Shown: positions 25,931-34,798, counted from the first letter of the stretch. The stretch: 42,822 nucleotides of DNA from Pseudomonas caspiana (GCF_002158995.1 NZ_LOHF01000029.1:1-42822), one strand, 5' to 3'. Translations and numbers: made by a program. Notes: generated from the letters alone by a model not told the origin.

Positions 25931-25980
25931 GCAGTCCCTGTGCCAGCTACCTATTTATTCCATTTTCTGGAATTCCTAAA

Positions 25981-26007
25981 TCCTATCTCTTCCATTTATC
26001 GATAGGA
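25981..26007. promoter_or_regulatory. Inverted repeat in the LysR-SDR divergent region
   Basis: TCCTATC (25981-25987) and GATAGGA (26001-26007) are perfect 7-base inverted arms around a 13-base spacer, 69 bases before the SDR start. This could be an operator for the divergent LysR protein. Confidence 0.35.
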
Positions 26008-26075
26008 AGAACACGACCACAATTGAGTTCGAAAGCAGTTATCCATCTCGAAACCAACTTAAGGGTATTCAGATC

Positions 26076-26819
26076 ATGAGCAATAACATCGAAGGTAAAG
26101 TGGTCGTCATCACCGGTGCCAGCAGCGGCCTGGGTGAAGCCACTGCCCGTCATCTCGGCGGCTTGGGGGCGAAGGTTGTACTGGGTGCTCGTCGCAAAGC
26201 GAACCTGGACACTCTGGTCAACGAAATCACCGCAGCAGGCGGCAACGCGGTTGCCTATCAGACTGACGTAACCCGTAAAGAAGAAGTGGATGCGTTGATC
26301 AAAGGCGCGCTGGACACCTTTGGCCGTATCGACGTGCTGATCAACAACGCCGGTGCCATGGCCATTGCGCCAATGTCGGAAGGCAAGACCGATGAATGGG
26401 ATCGCATGATCGACATCAACATCAAAGGCCTGCTCTATGGCATCGCCGCCACTTTGCCGGTCTTCCAGCAGCAAAACAGTGGTCACTTCATCAACATCGC
26501 TTCGGTGGCGGGCATCAAAGTCTTCAGCCCGGGCGGCACCGTGTACAGCGGCACCAAGTTTGCTGTACGAGCCATTTCCGAAGGGCTTCGTCATGAAGTC
26601 GGCGGCAGCATTCGCACCACCACCATCGAGCCAGGTGCAGTGGACTCGGAATTGAAACTGGGCAGCTCGCACCAGGCCAGTTCTGAAGCAGTAGGCGAGT
26701 TCTACAAACAAGCCATCCCTGCCAGCTCGGTAGCCCGCGCCATTGCCTTCGCCATTGAGCAACCGGCAGACGTGGACATTAACGAAATCGTGCTGCGCCC
26801 TACGACGCAGGATTTCTGA
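26076..26819 (+). CDS. Short-chain dehydrogenase/reductase (SDR family)
   Basis: This is a 247-residue classical SDR that uses NAD(P)H. The coenzyme loop TGASSGLG is at 13-20 and NNAG at 90-93. The catalytic residues are S143, Y157 and K161 (YSGTK). The residues following the second strand (GARRKANL) suggest NADPH preference. It resembles the YdfG-like or clavaldehyde-dehydrogenase-like oxidoreductases found beside LysR regulators. The substrate is unknown. It appears monocistronic and is followed by a 7-bp hairpin (26853-26870, GCTGCGC/GCGCAGC) and a REP pair. Confidence 0.9.
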   Translation: MSNNIEGKVVVITGASSGLGEATARHLGGLGAKVVLGARRKANLDTLVNEITAAGGNAVAYQTDVTRKEEVDALIKGALDTFGRIDVLINNAGAMAIAPMSEGKTDEWDRMIDINIKGLLYGIAATLPVFQQQNSGHFINIASVAGIKVFSPGGTVYSGTKFAVRAISEGLRHEVGGSIRTTTIEPGAVDSELKLGSSHQASSEAVGEFYKQAIPASSVARAIAFAIEQPADVDINEIVLRPTTQDF

Positions 26820-26880
26820 TTAGAGACTGCAAACCGTCCCTGTCGTCCAGACGCTGCGCTGTCGCGCAGCAAACAGGGGC

Positions 26881-26971
26881 CTGTAGAAACGCGCTTGCCC
26901 GCGATTCGGTCTGTCAGCCGATGAATACATCGCCTGTTCTGACGTGATCGCGGGCAAGCGCGCTCCTACAG
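26881..26971. repeat. REP inverted pair, CGCGCTTGCCCGCGAT family
   Basis: Arms at 26881-26905 and 26947-26971 are 25-base inverted copies (CTGTAGAAACGCGCTTGCCC form) with two mismatches. They lie between the convergent SDR and DctA-like genes, a common REP position. Confidence 0.87.
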
Positions 26972-26992
26972 AAAATGCATTTCAACTCATGA

Positions 26993-28324
26993 TCAAACCA
27001 GCTTGTCCAACGGCTCCCCCGCCGCTTTACCAGCCCCCTTCCTGAGCGAACTCTGTTCCTTCATCGCGGCGATTTCACGGGCGGCCTGTGCCTGGTCGAA
27101 TGAGCCGTCCCATTTGGCAATCGCGATGGTGCCGATGCCGTTTCCGATCAGGTTGGTTACGGCCCGCGCTTCGTTAAGGAAACGGTCGACACCCAGCAGC
27201 AAGACCAGGCCCACCAGCGGAATATCACCGATCACCGACAGCGTTGCTGCCAGGGTGACAAACCCCGCGCCTGCAACACCCGCCGAACCTTTCGAGGTCA
27301 GCAGCAATACGCCCAGTACCACCAGTTGATCCATCAGGGTCAGCGGCGTATTGGTCGCCTGCGCCACAAAGATCGCGGCCATGGTCAGGTAAATGCAGGT
27401 GCCGTCGGAGTTGAAGGTGTAGCCGGTCGGCAAGACCATGCCCACCACCGATTTTTTGCAGCCCAGTTTCTCCAGCTTGACCATCATCCGTGGCAAAACC
27501 GCTTCGGTGGAGCAGGTCCCGAGGGTGACGAGAATTTCGTCCTTGAAGTAGCGAAGGAATTGCAGCAGCGGCAAGCCCGACCAGCGCGCCACGCTGCCCA
27601 GCACCACCACAATGAAGAACAGGGTCGTGACATACAGCGCGATGATCAACTGCCCCAACGACATCAATGTACCGATGCCGTACTTGCCGATGGTAAACGC
27701 CATACCAGCACCCGCGCCGATCGGGGCGAGCTTCATGACCATCGCGACGATGCGAAACAGCGTCTGCAGCAACAGGTCGATGACGTTGACCAGTGGCTTG
27801 CCGGTTTCACCCAACTGCACTAGCGCAACGCCCATCAATACCGAGACCAGAATCACCTGCAACATTGCGCCTTTGGCGAAGGCGTCGAACAGCGTCGTGG
27901 GAATGATGCCGAGGAAGAACTCGATCACTCCGCCCTGTGCTGCCGCCGCCTGGGTGTAACCATTGACCGCGCTGGCGTTAAGGGTGTTGACGTCGATGTT
28001 CATGCCAACGCCAGGCTTGAGCACGTTGACCACGACAAGGCCGATGACCAGCGCCAGCGTCGATAACACTTCGAAGTAGATCAGCGCCTTGCCGCCAATA
28101 CGACCGACTTCCTTGATGCTGCCCATTTTGGCAATGCCGACTACAACGGTGCCGAAGATGATCGGCGCCAGCAGCATTTTGATCAGTTTGATAAAGCCAT
28201 CGGCGAGGGGTTGCAGCTTTGCACCGATGTCAGGAAGGAAGAAACCGATGGCACCGCCAATGACGATGCCTATCAGTACCTGGACATACAGCTGGCCGTA
28301 CCAGCGTGTAGGTGTGTCGCTCAT
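26993..28324 (-). CDS. DctA-like dicarboxylate:cation symporter, possibly for tartrate
   Basis: This inner-membrane carrier (443 residues) belongs to the dicarboxylate/amino-acid:cation symporter family and is close to DctA along its whole length (FIKLIKMLLAPIIFGTVVVGIA, MAFTIGKYGIGTL, LEKLGCKKSVVGMVLPTGYTFN, DRFLNEARAVTNLIGNGIGTI). Two substrate-region motifs differ from ordinary DctA: GTCSTEAVLPRM instead of GTSSSESALPRM, and FNSDGTCIYL instead of FNLDGTSIYL. It is directly downstream of the D-tartrate dehydratase-like gene (178-base gap with a REP pair). This suggests import of tartrate or a related hydroxy-dicarboxylate rather than succinate or malate. That substrate is an inference. Confidence 0.88.
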   Translation of the reverse strand: MSDTPTRWYGQLYVQVLIGIVIGGAIGFFLPDIGAKLQPLADGFIKLIKMLLAPIIFGTVVVGIAKMGSIKEVGRIGGKALIYFEVLSTLALVIGLVVVNVLKPGVGMNIDVNTLNASAVNGYTQAAAAQGGVIEFFLGIIPTTLFDAFAKGAMLQVILVSVLMGVALVQLGETGKPLVNVIDLLLQTLFRIVAMVMKLAPIGAGAGMAFTIGKYGIGTLMSLGQLIIALYVTTLFFIVVVLGSVARWSGLPLLQFLRYFKDEILVTLGTCSTEAVLPRMMVKLEKLGCKKSVVGMVLPTGYTFNSDGTCIYLTMAAIFVAQATNTPLTLMDQLVVLGVLLLTSKGSAGVAGAGFVTLAATLSVIGDIPLVGLVLLLGVDRFLNEARAVTNLIGNGIGTIAIAKWDGSFDQAQAAREIAAMKEQSSLRKGAGKAAGEPLDKLV

Positions 28325-28379
28325 GAGAACCTCGATCTTGTTGTTGTATGAGGAATTTGACGCGCCATTGCGCTGCTTT

Positions 28380-28471
28380 CGTGGGACCGGCTTTAGCCGG
28401 GAAGACTGCTTTCCTGACGCAAAAAATGCATCGGATGTACAGAAGTCTTCCCGGCTAAAGCCGGTCCCACG
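28380..28471. repeat. REP inverted pair, GGGACCGGCTTTAGCC family
   Basis: Arms of 27 bases at 28380-28406 and 28445-28471 are perfect inverted copies starting CGTGGGACCGGCTTTAGCC. The pair lies inside the tarD-dctA intergenic region, so it may attenuate transcription from the dehydratase gene into the carrier gene. Confidence 0.9.
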
Positions 28472-28502
28472 TCGGCACAGAGACTCAGATCAACTTGCTG
28501 TA

Positions 28503-29675
28503 TCAGGCCCCCTCACCCAGCTCACGCATCACGGCATACAGCGCAGACTTGGCTTCGAAACCGACGCCCGGAATGTCCGGCAAACCGACGTAGCTGTTCT
28601 CGACTTTGATGCCATCGGCGAAACCACCGAATGGCTGGAACACGTCGGGATAGGACTCGTTACCGCCCAGATGCAGGCCTGCCGCGAGGTTCAGCGACAT
28701 CTGGTGGCCGCCATGCGGGACAACGCGGCGCGATGACCAGCCCAGCTCTTTCATCACGTCCAGAGTGCGCAGGTATTCCACCAGACCGTAGGACAGCGCG
28801 CAGTCGAACTGTACGAAGTCGCGATCAGGGCGCATGCCTCCGTGGCGCAGCAGGTTGCGGGCGTCCTGGTGGGAGAACAGGTTTTCACCGGTCGCCATGG
28901 GCAGGTCATAGTGATTGGCCAGTTCAGCCTGAAGCGCGTAGTCCAGCGGATCGCCCGCCTCTTCGTACCAGAACAGGTTGTACGGTTTGATGGCCTCGGC
29001 GTAGGCAATCGAGGTTTTCAGATCGAAGCGGCCGTTGGCGTCCACAGCCAAACGACGGCCATCGCCCACCACTTCCAGCACGGCCTCGATACGGCGGATA
29101 TCTTCATCCAGCGGTACAGCACCGATTTTCATCTTCACTACGTCGTAGCCGCGGTCCAGATAGCTCTGCATTTCGGCCTTGAGCTTGGTCTGGTCCTTGC
29201 CGGGATAGTAGTAACCGCCTGCCGCGTAGACCCAGACTTTGTCATCGGCGACGCCGTTGCGATAACGATCAGCCAACACACGATACAGCGGCTTGCCTTC
29301 AATCTTCGCAACGGCGTCCCACACCGCCATGTCGATGGTGCCGACTGCCACTGAACGCTCGCCGTGGCCGCCTGGTTTTTCGTTGGTCATCAGGGTTTTC
29401 CAGATGGCGAACGGGTCGAGGTTATTGCGCTCGTGGTCGATCAGGCTGTCTGGGTCCGCTTCGGTGATACGCGCCAGAAACCGGTCCCGCATCAGCGCGC
29501 CCTGGCCATAACGCCCGTTGGAGTTGAAGCCATAACCGATCACTGGCTTGCCATCGCGAATCACGTCAGTAATCACGGCGACGACCGAGCAGGTCATTTT
29601 CGAAAAGTCGATATAGGCGTTGGCAATAGGCGATGCGATAGAAACGGTTTTCTCGCGAATGTCCACGATGCGCAT
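28503..29675 (-). CDS. tarD: D-tartrate dehydratase-like enolase-superfamily enzyme
   Basis: This enzyme would dehydrate D-tartrate to oxaloacetate. The 390-residue protein follows the TarD type from Bradyrhizobium nearly throughout (AYIDFSKMTCSVVAVITDV, GYGFNSNGRYGQG, NEKPGGHGERSVAVGTIDMAVWDAVAKI, MATGENLFSHQDARNLLRHGGMRPDRD). The KxK acid/base pair is K181-M-K183, the metal ligands are D212, E238 and E264, and the second base is H321 in PHGGHQMSLN. K183 and H321 match TarD K184 and H322 with a shift of one. ATG 29675 has GAGGA 6 bases upstream. A DctA-like carrier follows and a LysR gene diverges from it, forming a tartrate module. Confidence 0.88.
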   Translation of the reverse strand: MRIVDIREKTVSIASPIANAYIDFSKMTCSVVAVITDVIRDGKPVIGYGFNSNGRYGQGALMRDRFLARITEADPDSLIDHERNNLDPFAIWKTLMTNEKPGGHGERSVAVGTIDMAVWDAVAKIEGKPLYRVLADRYRNGVADDKVWVYAAGGYYYPGKDQTKLKAEMQSYLDRGYDVVKMKIGAVPLDEDIRRIEAVLEVVGDGRRLAVDANGRFDLKTSIAYAEAIKPYNLFWYEEAGDPLDYALQAELANHYDLPMATGENLFSHQDARNLLRHGGMRPDRDFVQFDCALSYGLVEYLRTLDVMKELGWSSRRVVPHGGHQMSLNLAAGLHLGGNESYPDVFQPFGGFADGIKVENSYVGLPDIPGVGFEAKSALYAVMRELGEGA

Positions 29676-29800
29676 GGAAAGTCCTCTCTGATTATTAGGT
29701 GGCCGCTGCTATCAGCTGGCTGCCAGAGAACTCTAGGGCTAGCGGCCCAGGCGCAGCCAATGCTTATAATCGAGCACCTCATGCACAGGTGGCATTGCCC

Positions 29801-30673
29801 ATGGAACTCGCTTGGCTGGAAGACTTCGTCGCACTGGCGGAACTGGAAAACTTCTCTCGTGCGGCCGACTCACGCCATGTCACCCAACCGGCGTTCAGCC
29901 GCCGGATCAAGTCGCTGGAAAACTGGATGGGCGTTGAGTTGTTTGAACGCACCACCCATGGCGCGACGCTCACCGATGTCGGCCGACAGATGCTCGGCAA
30001 CGCGCAGGACATGACGCGACGCCTGCATCAGATGCGTCTGGACGCTCGCGAGCTGGCGGGCAAACAATTGCGGACGCTGTACTTCGCGGCGACTCATTCG
30101 CTGTCGTTCACGTTTTTTCCCGGCTGGATCAGGAGCATCGAACGCGAAGCACCGATCGAAGGCGTGCGCCTGCATTCGGACAACATGCGTTCTTGCGAAC
30201 AAATGCTGCTGAACGGCGAGGTGCAATTCCTGCTTTGTCACCATCACCCGGACGTGCCGCCACGATTTGCCAGCGAGCAGTTTCTGGGTAAAGCGGTGGG
30301 CCTCGATGTGTTGCTGCCGTTGTGCGCGCCGGGGCAGCGCAGCGTGGAGTCCAACGACCCGCTGGACTATCTGGGTTACACCGCAGATTCCGGGCTGGGC
30401 AGAATCATCAATTGGCGGCTCAATCGCTCGCAACCCGAGCAACCACTGCAAACCCTGTTCAGTTCCCACCTGGCGGCGGTGCTGCTGTCGATGGTGCAGG
30501 AAGGCAAAGGCATGGCCTGGCTGCCGCGCACATTAGCGGAGTCTGAAATGGGCCAGAACCGCCTGGTGCGAGCGCTGGAAGAAACCTGGGACATCCCGGT
30601 GGAAATCCGCCTGTTCCGCGCCCGTACGCCGCTGAGTGATTTCGCCGAGGCGTTCTGGAATGGGTTGGGGTAG
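29801..30673 (+). CDS. LysR-family regulator of the tartrate-type module
   Basis: This 290-residue protein has an N-terminal helix-turn-helix (MELAWLEDFVALAELENFSRAADSRHVTQPAFSRRIKSLE) and the effector domain from about residue 90 (LRTLYFAATHSLSFTFFPGWI). The ATG at 29801 is preferred because AGGTGG lies 8 bases upstream and the protein then begins as LysR proteins normally do; an in-frame start at 29699 adds 34 residues of leader. A TATAAT at 29765-29770 could be its -10 box, although no clear -35 box was seen. It diverges from the tarD-like gene across 125 bases and should regulate it. Confidence 0.9.
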   Translation: MELAWLEDFVALAELENFSRAADSRHVTQPAFSRRIKSLENWMGVELFERTTHGATLTDVGRQMLGNAQDMTRRLHQMRLDARELAGKQLRTLYFAATHSLSFTFFPGWIRSIEREAPIEGVRLHSDNMRSCEQMLLNGEVQFLLCHHHPDVPPRFASEQFLGKAVGLDVLLPLCAPGQRSVESNDPLDYLGYTADSGLGRIINWRLNRSQPEQPLQTLFSSHLAAVLLSMVQEGKGMAWLPRTLAESEMGQNRLVRALEETWDIPVEIRLFRARTPLSDFAEAFWNGLG

Positions 30674-30683
30674 AACCAGCAGC

Positions 30684-30779
30684 GACGTGGGACCGGCTTT
30701 AGCCGTGAAGGCGGCATTCCTGACAACACAAATGTATCGGCTGTACTGGCCTCTTCCCGGCTAAAGCCGGTCCCACGTC
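30684..30779. repeat. REP inverted pair, GGGACCGGCTTTAGCC family
   Basis: Arms at 30684-30705 (GACGTGGGACCGGCTTTAGC) and 30758-30779 are inverted copies; the spacer resembles that of the pair at 28380 (both contain CATTCC or TTTCCTGAC and a TGTA(T/C)CGG-like segment). It lies between the LysR gene and the phosphatase gene. Confidence 0.87.
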
Positions 30780-30856
30780 AGTTCATTGCCGCGTCTCAGA
30801 TCCTGATCAACTGAGGTACTATCGACGGCTCTTTGTTGCCTGGGTGCATTTGCCGG

Positions 30857-32758
30857 ATGTCTTCAACTGATTCCCTTCCCGCCGTTCTTGCTGGCCCTCT
30901 GTTGCGTCGCCTTGAGCCTCAGCGTCTGGTGATGTGGCTGGTGGGTTCGCGACCGTTGACGTTGACCCTTCGCCTTCCGGGCCATGACTACCCGCTGAAT
31001 GAACAGCAATGCCAGGTCGTTGCAGTAGGTCGCAATGCCTTCATTCACCTGATCGACTTGCCGCTGGATGATGCCCTGCCCTGCGATGTCGCCATTGCCT
31101 ACGACTTGTTGATCGACGGCCAGCAAGGCATCGCCGAATGGGCGCCGCATTTGCTGTATGCCGACCGATCCCTGCCGGACTTCGTGCTGCGCAGCACCAT
31201 CGAACAATTGCTCCACGGCTCTTGCCGCAAACCCCATCACGCTTCAGATGAAGGCCTGCTGTGCGCCGACCGGCTAATCGCTGCCAATCCGGATGCCGAG
31301 CATCGCCCGGCGCTGTTGATGATGAGCGGCGATCAGGTTTACGCCGACGATGTGGCCGGGCCGATGCTGCGCGCTATTCATGCATTGATTGAACGCCTGG
31401 GTCTGTTCCATGAGCACCTGGACGGAGCCGTGATCAGCGACAGCGCCGAGCTCTACAACCATCCGGCCAGCTACTACAACCGCGCCGACCTGTTACCGGC
31501 ATTGAAGAGCAACGATACCCTGCGCGAACGGTTCTTCGGTGGCGCGCGCAAGCCGATTTTCACCAGCAGCACCGCCGATAACCATCTGGTGACGTTCTCT
31601 GAAGTGATTGCCATGTACCTGCTGGTCTGGTCACCGGTGCCGTGGACGCTGATCGACCCGACACCTCCTGTTTTCGAAGCCGGTGAACAACCTCGCTATG
31701 AACAGGAACAGCAGCGTATCGACGCTTTTGTCGACGGTTTGGGTGGCGTTTCACGGGTTTTCGCGCATCTATCCTGCCTGATGATTTTCGACGATCACGA
31801 CGTAACGGACGACTGGAACCTCTCGGCCAAGTGGGAAGAAACCGCCTACGGCCACCCGTTTTCCAAGCGCATCATCGGCAACGCGTTGCTGGCCTATTTG
31901 TTGTGTCAGGGCTGGGGCAACAATCCGGATGCCTTCCCTGGTTTGCTGGAGCAGACACAGCAACTGGTCAACCAAGCACCTGATGCAAACGGTTATCTGC
32001 AAAGCGAAGCCCTGGATACGCTGATCACCCGGTTACTGAAGTTTCAGCAATGGCATTACGTGCTGCCCACCTCCCCTGCATTGGTAGTGCTCGACACCCG
32101 CACCCGGCGCTGGCGCAGCGAATTCAACCTGCATCAGCCTTCCGGTCTGCTGGATTGGGAAGCGCTGAGCGAGCTGCAACAGGATTTGCTCGATCACCCT
32201 TCGGCGATCATCGTGTCACCCGCGCCAGTGTTCGGCGTGAAGCTGATTGAAACTGTGCAGAAGATTTTCAGTTGGTGTGGGCACCCGCTGCTGGTCGACG
32301 CCGAGAACTGGATGGCGCATCGGGGCGCCGCGCAGGTCATTCTGAATATCTTTCGTCACTCGCGAACGCCGGGCAATTACGTGATCCTGTCGGGGGACGT
32401 GCATTACTCGTTCGTTTACAAAATCCTGATTCGCCATCGCACCGCTAATCCGCATATCTGGCAGGTCACCAGCAGCGGCTTGAAGAATGAATTCCCGCAA
32501 AGCCTGCTGGACTGGTTTGACCGTCTGAACCGTTGGCTGTATTCGCCTCGCTCACCACTGAACTGGTTTACCAAACGACGCCTGATGCGCGTAGTCCCGC
32601 GTATCCCGGAGCACAGCAAAGCCGGGGAGCGGCTGTGGAATTCGGCGGGCGTGGGGCAGGTTTTCTTCGATGACGAGGGCCGGCCAACCGAGATTTATCA
32701 GCTCAACGCCAACGGTCGTGAGCCGACACGGTTTATCGAGCCAGACGCTAACGCTTAG
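30857..32758 (+). CDS. PhoD-like metallophosphatase (alkaline phosphatase D family)
   Basis: This is a 633-residue calcineurin-like metallophosphoesterase of the PhoD group. The N-terminal beta domain runs to about residue 110. Metal-site motifs follow: GSCRKP (121-126), MSGDQVYAD (156-164), FDDHDVTDDW (311-320) and LSGDVHYSF (511-519). There is no Sec or Tat signal, unlike classical secreted PhoD, so this protein is probably cytoplasmic. The substrate is unknown; phosphodiesters or phospholipids are options. ATG 30857 gives a natural start but has a weak Shine-Dalgarno, and a TTG at 30833 is the alternative. It ends 4 bases into the opposite-strand ArsR gene. Confidence 0.87.
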   Translation: MSSTDSLPAVLAGPLLRRLEPQRLVMWLVGSRPLTLTLRLPGHDYPLNEQQCQVVAVGRNAFIHLIDLPLDDALPCDVAIAYDLLIDGQQGIAEWAPHLLYADRSLPDFVLRSTIEQLLHGSCRKPHHASDEGLLCADRLIAANPDAEHRPALLMMSGDQVYADDVAGPMLRAIHALIERLGLFHEHLDGAVISDSAELYNHPASYYNRADLLPALKSNDTLRERFFGGARKPIFTSSTADNHLVTFSEVIAMYLLVWSPVPWTLIDPTPPVFEAGEQPRYEQEQQRIDAFVDGLGGVSRVFAHLSCLMIFDDHDVTDDWNLSAKWEETAYGHPFSKRIIGNALLAYLLCQGWGNNPDAFPGLLEQTQQLVNQAPDANGYLQSEALDTLITRLLKFQQWHYVLPTSPALVVLDTRTRRWRSEFNLHQPSGLLDWEALSELQQDLLDHPSAIIVSPAPVFGVKLIETVQKIFSWCGHPLLVDAENWMAHRGAAQVILNIFRHSRTPGNYVILSGDVHYSFVYKILIRHRTANPHIWQVTSSGLKNEFPQSLLDWFDRLNRWLYSPRSPLNWFTKRRLMRVVPRIPEHSKAGERLWNSAGVGQVFFDDEGRPTEIYQLNANGREPTRFIEPDANA

Positions 32759-33438
32759 CCGTCGAAGGCTTTGTTCAGGGCGTCACGACCTTTGCTCGTG
32801 ACGTTCAAGGCCCTGGAATCGAGCTGGCGAGTCACCCAACCGCGCTTGAGCATTAGCTCCAGAATGGCGGCACCCAGTGCGCCGCCGATGTGCGGCGAGC
32901 GCTCACTCCAATCCATGCACGGATAAGCCAGCCGTCTGCGCTGACCACGCATCGCATCAACATCGACGCCCAGTTTCACCAGTCGCTCAACGCCTTTTTC
33001 AGTCAGGGTGTAATCCCGGCCCTGCGCCTCAATCCAGTCGGCTTGCAGCAGAACATCGTGAAGCTTGACTGCGACCTCGCCTGCGCAGTGGTCGTAACAG
33101 GTTCGGGCATGTCTGAGAGCTGCGGGCGTGCTGGGCTGGAACGGTGTTGCAGGTTGGCCAGTGATCGACAGCAACGACTCCAGGGCTCGCGCCACCCGGC
33201 TATTGGCCAAGCGGTAATAGCGATGGCGACCCTGCACCAGTTGCTCGACCAACCCGTGCTCACGCAGGCGCGAAAAATGATTGCTGGCCATGGAGGCGGT
33301 CACGTCGGCAACCGCGGCCAATTCGGTGGCGGTGCGCGCCCGGCCATCGAGCAAGCTGCACAGCATGCGCGAGCGAGCCGGGTCAGCAATGGCGCCCGCC
33401 ACTTCAGCGAGCGAAACCTCTGCGCATTCGACATCCAT
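32755..33438 (-). CDS. ArsR-family transcriptional regulator with C-terminal extension
   Basis: This 227-residue protein has an ArsR/SmtB winged helix at about 8-85 (IADPARSRMLCSLLDGRARTATELAAVADVTASMASNHFSRLREHGLVEQLVQGRHRYYRLA). An extension of about 140 residues includes CYDHCAGEVAVKLHDVLL and AYPCMDWSERSPHIGGALGAAILE. Cysteines near residues 113-117 (C-Y-D-H-C) and C174 could bind metal or sense redox changes, but this is not proven. It diverges from an MFS carrier across 74 bases, suggesting it represses that transporter. Its 3' end overlaps the phosphatase gene by 4 bases in convergent orientation. Confidence 0.88.
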   Translation of the reverse strand: MDVECAEVSLAEVAGAIADPARSRMLCSLLDGRARTATELAAVADVTASMASNHFSRLREHGLVEQLVQGRHRYYRLANSRVARALESLLSITGQPATPFQPSTPAALRHARTCYDHCAGEVAVKLHDVLLQADWIEAQGRDYTLTEKGVERLVKLGVDVDAMRGQRRRLAYPCMDWSERSPHIGGALGAAILELMLKRGWVTRQLDSRALNVTSKGRDALNKAFDG

Positions 33439-33512
33439 AGTTCAGCCATCCCTGAAGCATCGTTTTGACCGCTCATCATACTGAGGTTCACAGCACATTT
33501 AGGGATTGAGTC

Positions 33513-34748
33513 ATGATGCAACCGGGTTTCTTTGGCAGCAAAGTCGTCGCTGCCACGTTTGTAATGGCTGTGTTTGGCTGGGGTATTGGTTTCTACGGAC
33601 CACCGATTTTTCTCTATGCCGTGTTGCAACGCACCGACTGGTCGGTGTCACTGTGCTCGGCGGCAGTGACGTTGCACTTTCTGGCGGGCACGCTGGTGAT
33701 CGTCAACCTGCCGCGTCTCTATAAGCGTTTTGGCCTGGCACGCGTCACCGTATCGGGCGCAACCGTCCTGGCGATTGGCGTATACGGCTGGGCGGTGGCA
33801 GCTCAGCCTTATCAACTATTCATCGCGGCGCTGCTCAGTGGTTTGGGCTGGGTGACCATGGGCGCGGCGGCGGTAAATGCCGCTATCGCTCCGTGGTTTG
33901 TCAGCAAGCGCCCCGCCGCGTTGGCCATGGCTTACAACGGCGCAAGTATCGGCGGGGTGATTTTTTCATCGGCGTGGGTTTACCTGATCAGCCAGTTGGG
34001 CTTTGGTCAGGCCGCGCTGTGGGTCGGTGGCTTTTCGATCAGCGTTATTGCCCTGCTGTCGTTCAAGGTCTTCGCCATGCGCCCGGAACATGTGGGGCAA
34101 CATCCCGACGGTGCTGAGCAGCCGCCCGCCGAGGCAATCAGCCCGTCGATGGCCCCTTCAACCTCGCTGTGGCGCAATCGGCAATTTTTGACCCTGGCAG
34201 CGGGCATGTCGCTGGGCTTGTTTGCGCAAATCGGACTGATTACGCATTTGTTTCTGGTGCTCGTGCAGCATCTGACTGAGCAAGAGGCGGGACTGGCGAT
34301 GGGGTTGGCCACGGCCAGCGCAATCGTTGGACGAACGCTAGTGGGCTGGCTGATGCCTGCCTATGCAAACCGACGCAATGTGGCGTGCCTGAGTTATGGC
34401 ATTCAACTGCTGGGTTGCATCGTAATGCTCGGCGTTAGCCAGGCTCCAGGGCTGGTCTGGCTGGGTGTGATCCTGTTTGGCGCGGGCATCGGCAACGCGA
34501 CTTCGCTGCCGCCACTGATTGCTCAAGCGGAGTTCCCGCGTCAGCACACCCAACGCGTGGTGGCGCTGATCGTTGCGACGGCGCAAGGCTGTTATGCATT
34601 TGCTCCGGCGATTTTCGGGGTGGTGAAGTCGTTGAGTGGTGAGGCGAATAGCGGGTTGTTGATATTTACCCTGGCGGCAGTGATTCAAGGGCTGGCGATA
34701 GTGGTTTTGCTGGCGGGGAAGATCAGGCCGATCAAGCAATCACACTAG
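33513..34748 (+). CDS. MFS transporter (CynX/monocarboxylate-type)
   Basis: This 411-residue major-facilitator carrier should have 12 membrane helices, with the central cytoplasmic loop at about residues 187-215 (MRPEHVGQHPDGAEQPP..SMAPSTS). Helix 1 is FVMAVFGWGIGFYGPPIFLYAVL. The second half holds LAAGMSLGLFAQIGLITHLFLVL and ASAIVGRTLVGWLM. It diverges from the ArsR regulator, a layout seen for inducible efflux or uptake. The substrate is unknown. ATG 33513 (followed by a second ATG) has AGGGA about 8 bases upstream. Confidence 0.87.
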   Translation: MMQPGFFGSKVVAATFVMAVFGWGIGFYGPPIFLYAVLQRTDWSVSLCSAAVTLHFLAGTLVIVNLPRLYKRFGLARVTVSGATVLAIGVYGWAVAAQPYQLFIAALLSGLGWVTMGAAAVNAAIAPWFVSKRPAALAMAYNGASIGGVIFSSAWVYLISQLGFGQAALWVGGFSISVIALLSFKVFAMRPEHVGQHPDGAEQPPAEAISPSMAPSTSLWRNRQFLTLAAGMSLGLFAQIGLITHLFLVLVQHLTEQEAGLAMGLATASAIVGRTLVGWLMPAYANRRNVACLSYGIQLLGCIVMLGVSQAPGLVWLGVILFGAGIGNATSLPPLIAQAEFPRQHTQRVVALIVATAQGCYAFAPAIFGVVKSLSGEANSGLLIFTLAAVIQGLAIVVLLAGKIRPIKQSH

Positions 34749-34769
34749 CTTGAATTGGAATGCTATCCC

Positions 34770-34798
34770 TGTGGGAGCGAGGCTTGCCCGCTCCCACA
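34770..34798. repeat. Minimal hairpin built from one REP arm
   Basis: TGTGGGAGCGAGGCTTGCCC runs directly into GCTCCCACA, so two REP outer arms (9 bp) close over an 11-base loop with no spacer. It lies just after the MFS stop and could act as a weak terminator. A GAGGAA ribosome site for the next gene follows at 34917. Confidence 0.6.

Noticed and set aside
26853..26870. GCTGCGC/GCGCAGC hairpin as a terminator of the SDR gene
   Set aside because: It is followed by AAACAGGGG rather than T residues; it may be only local structure.
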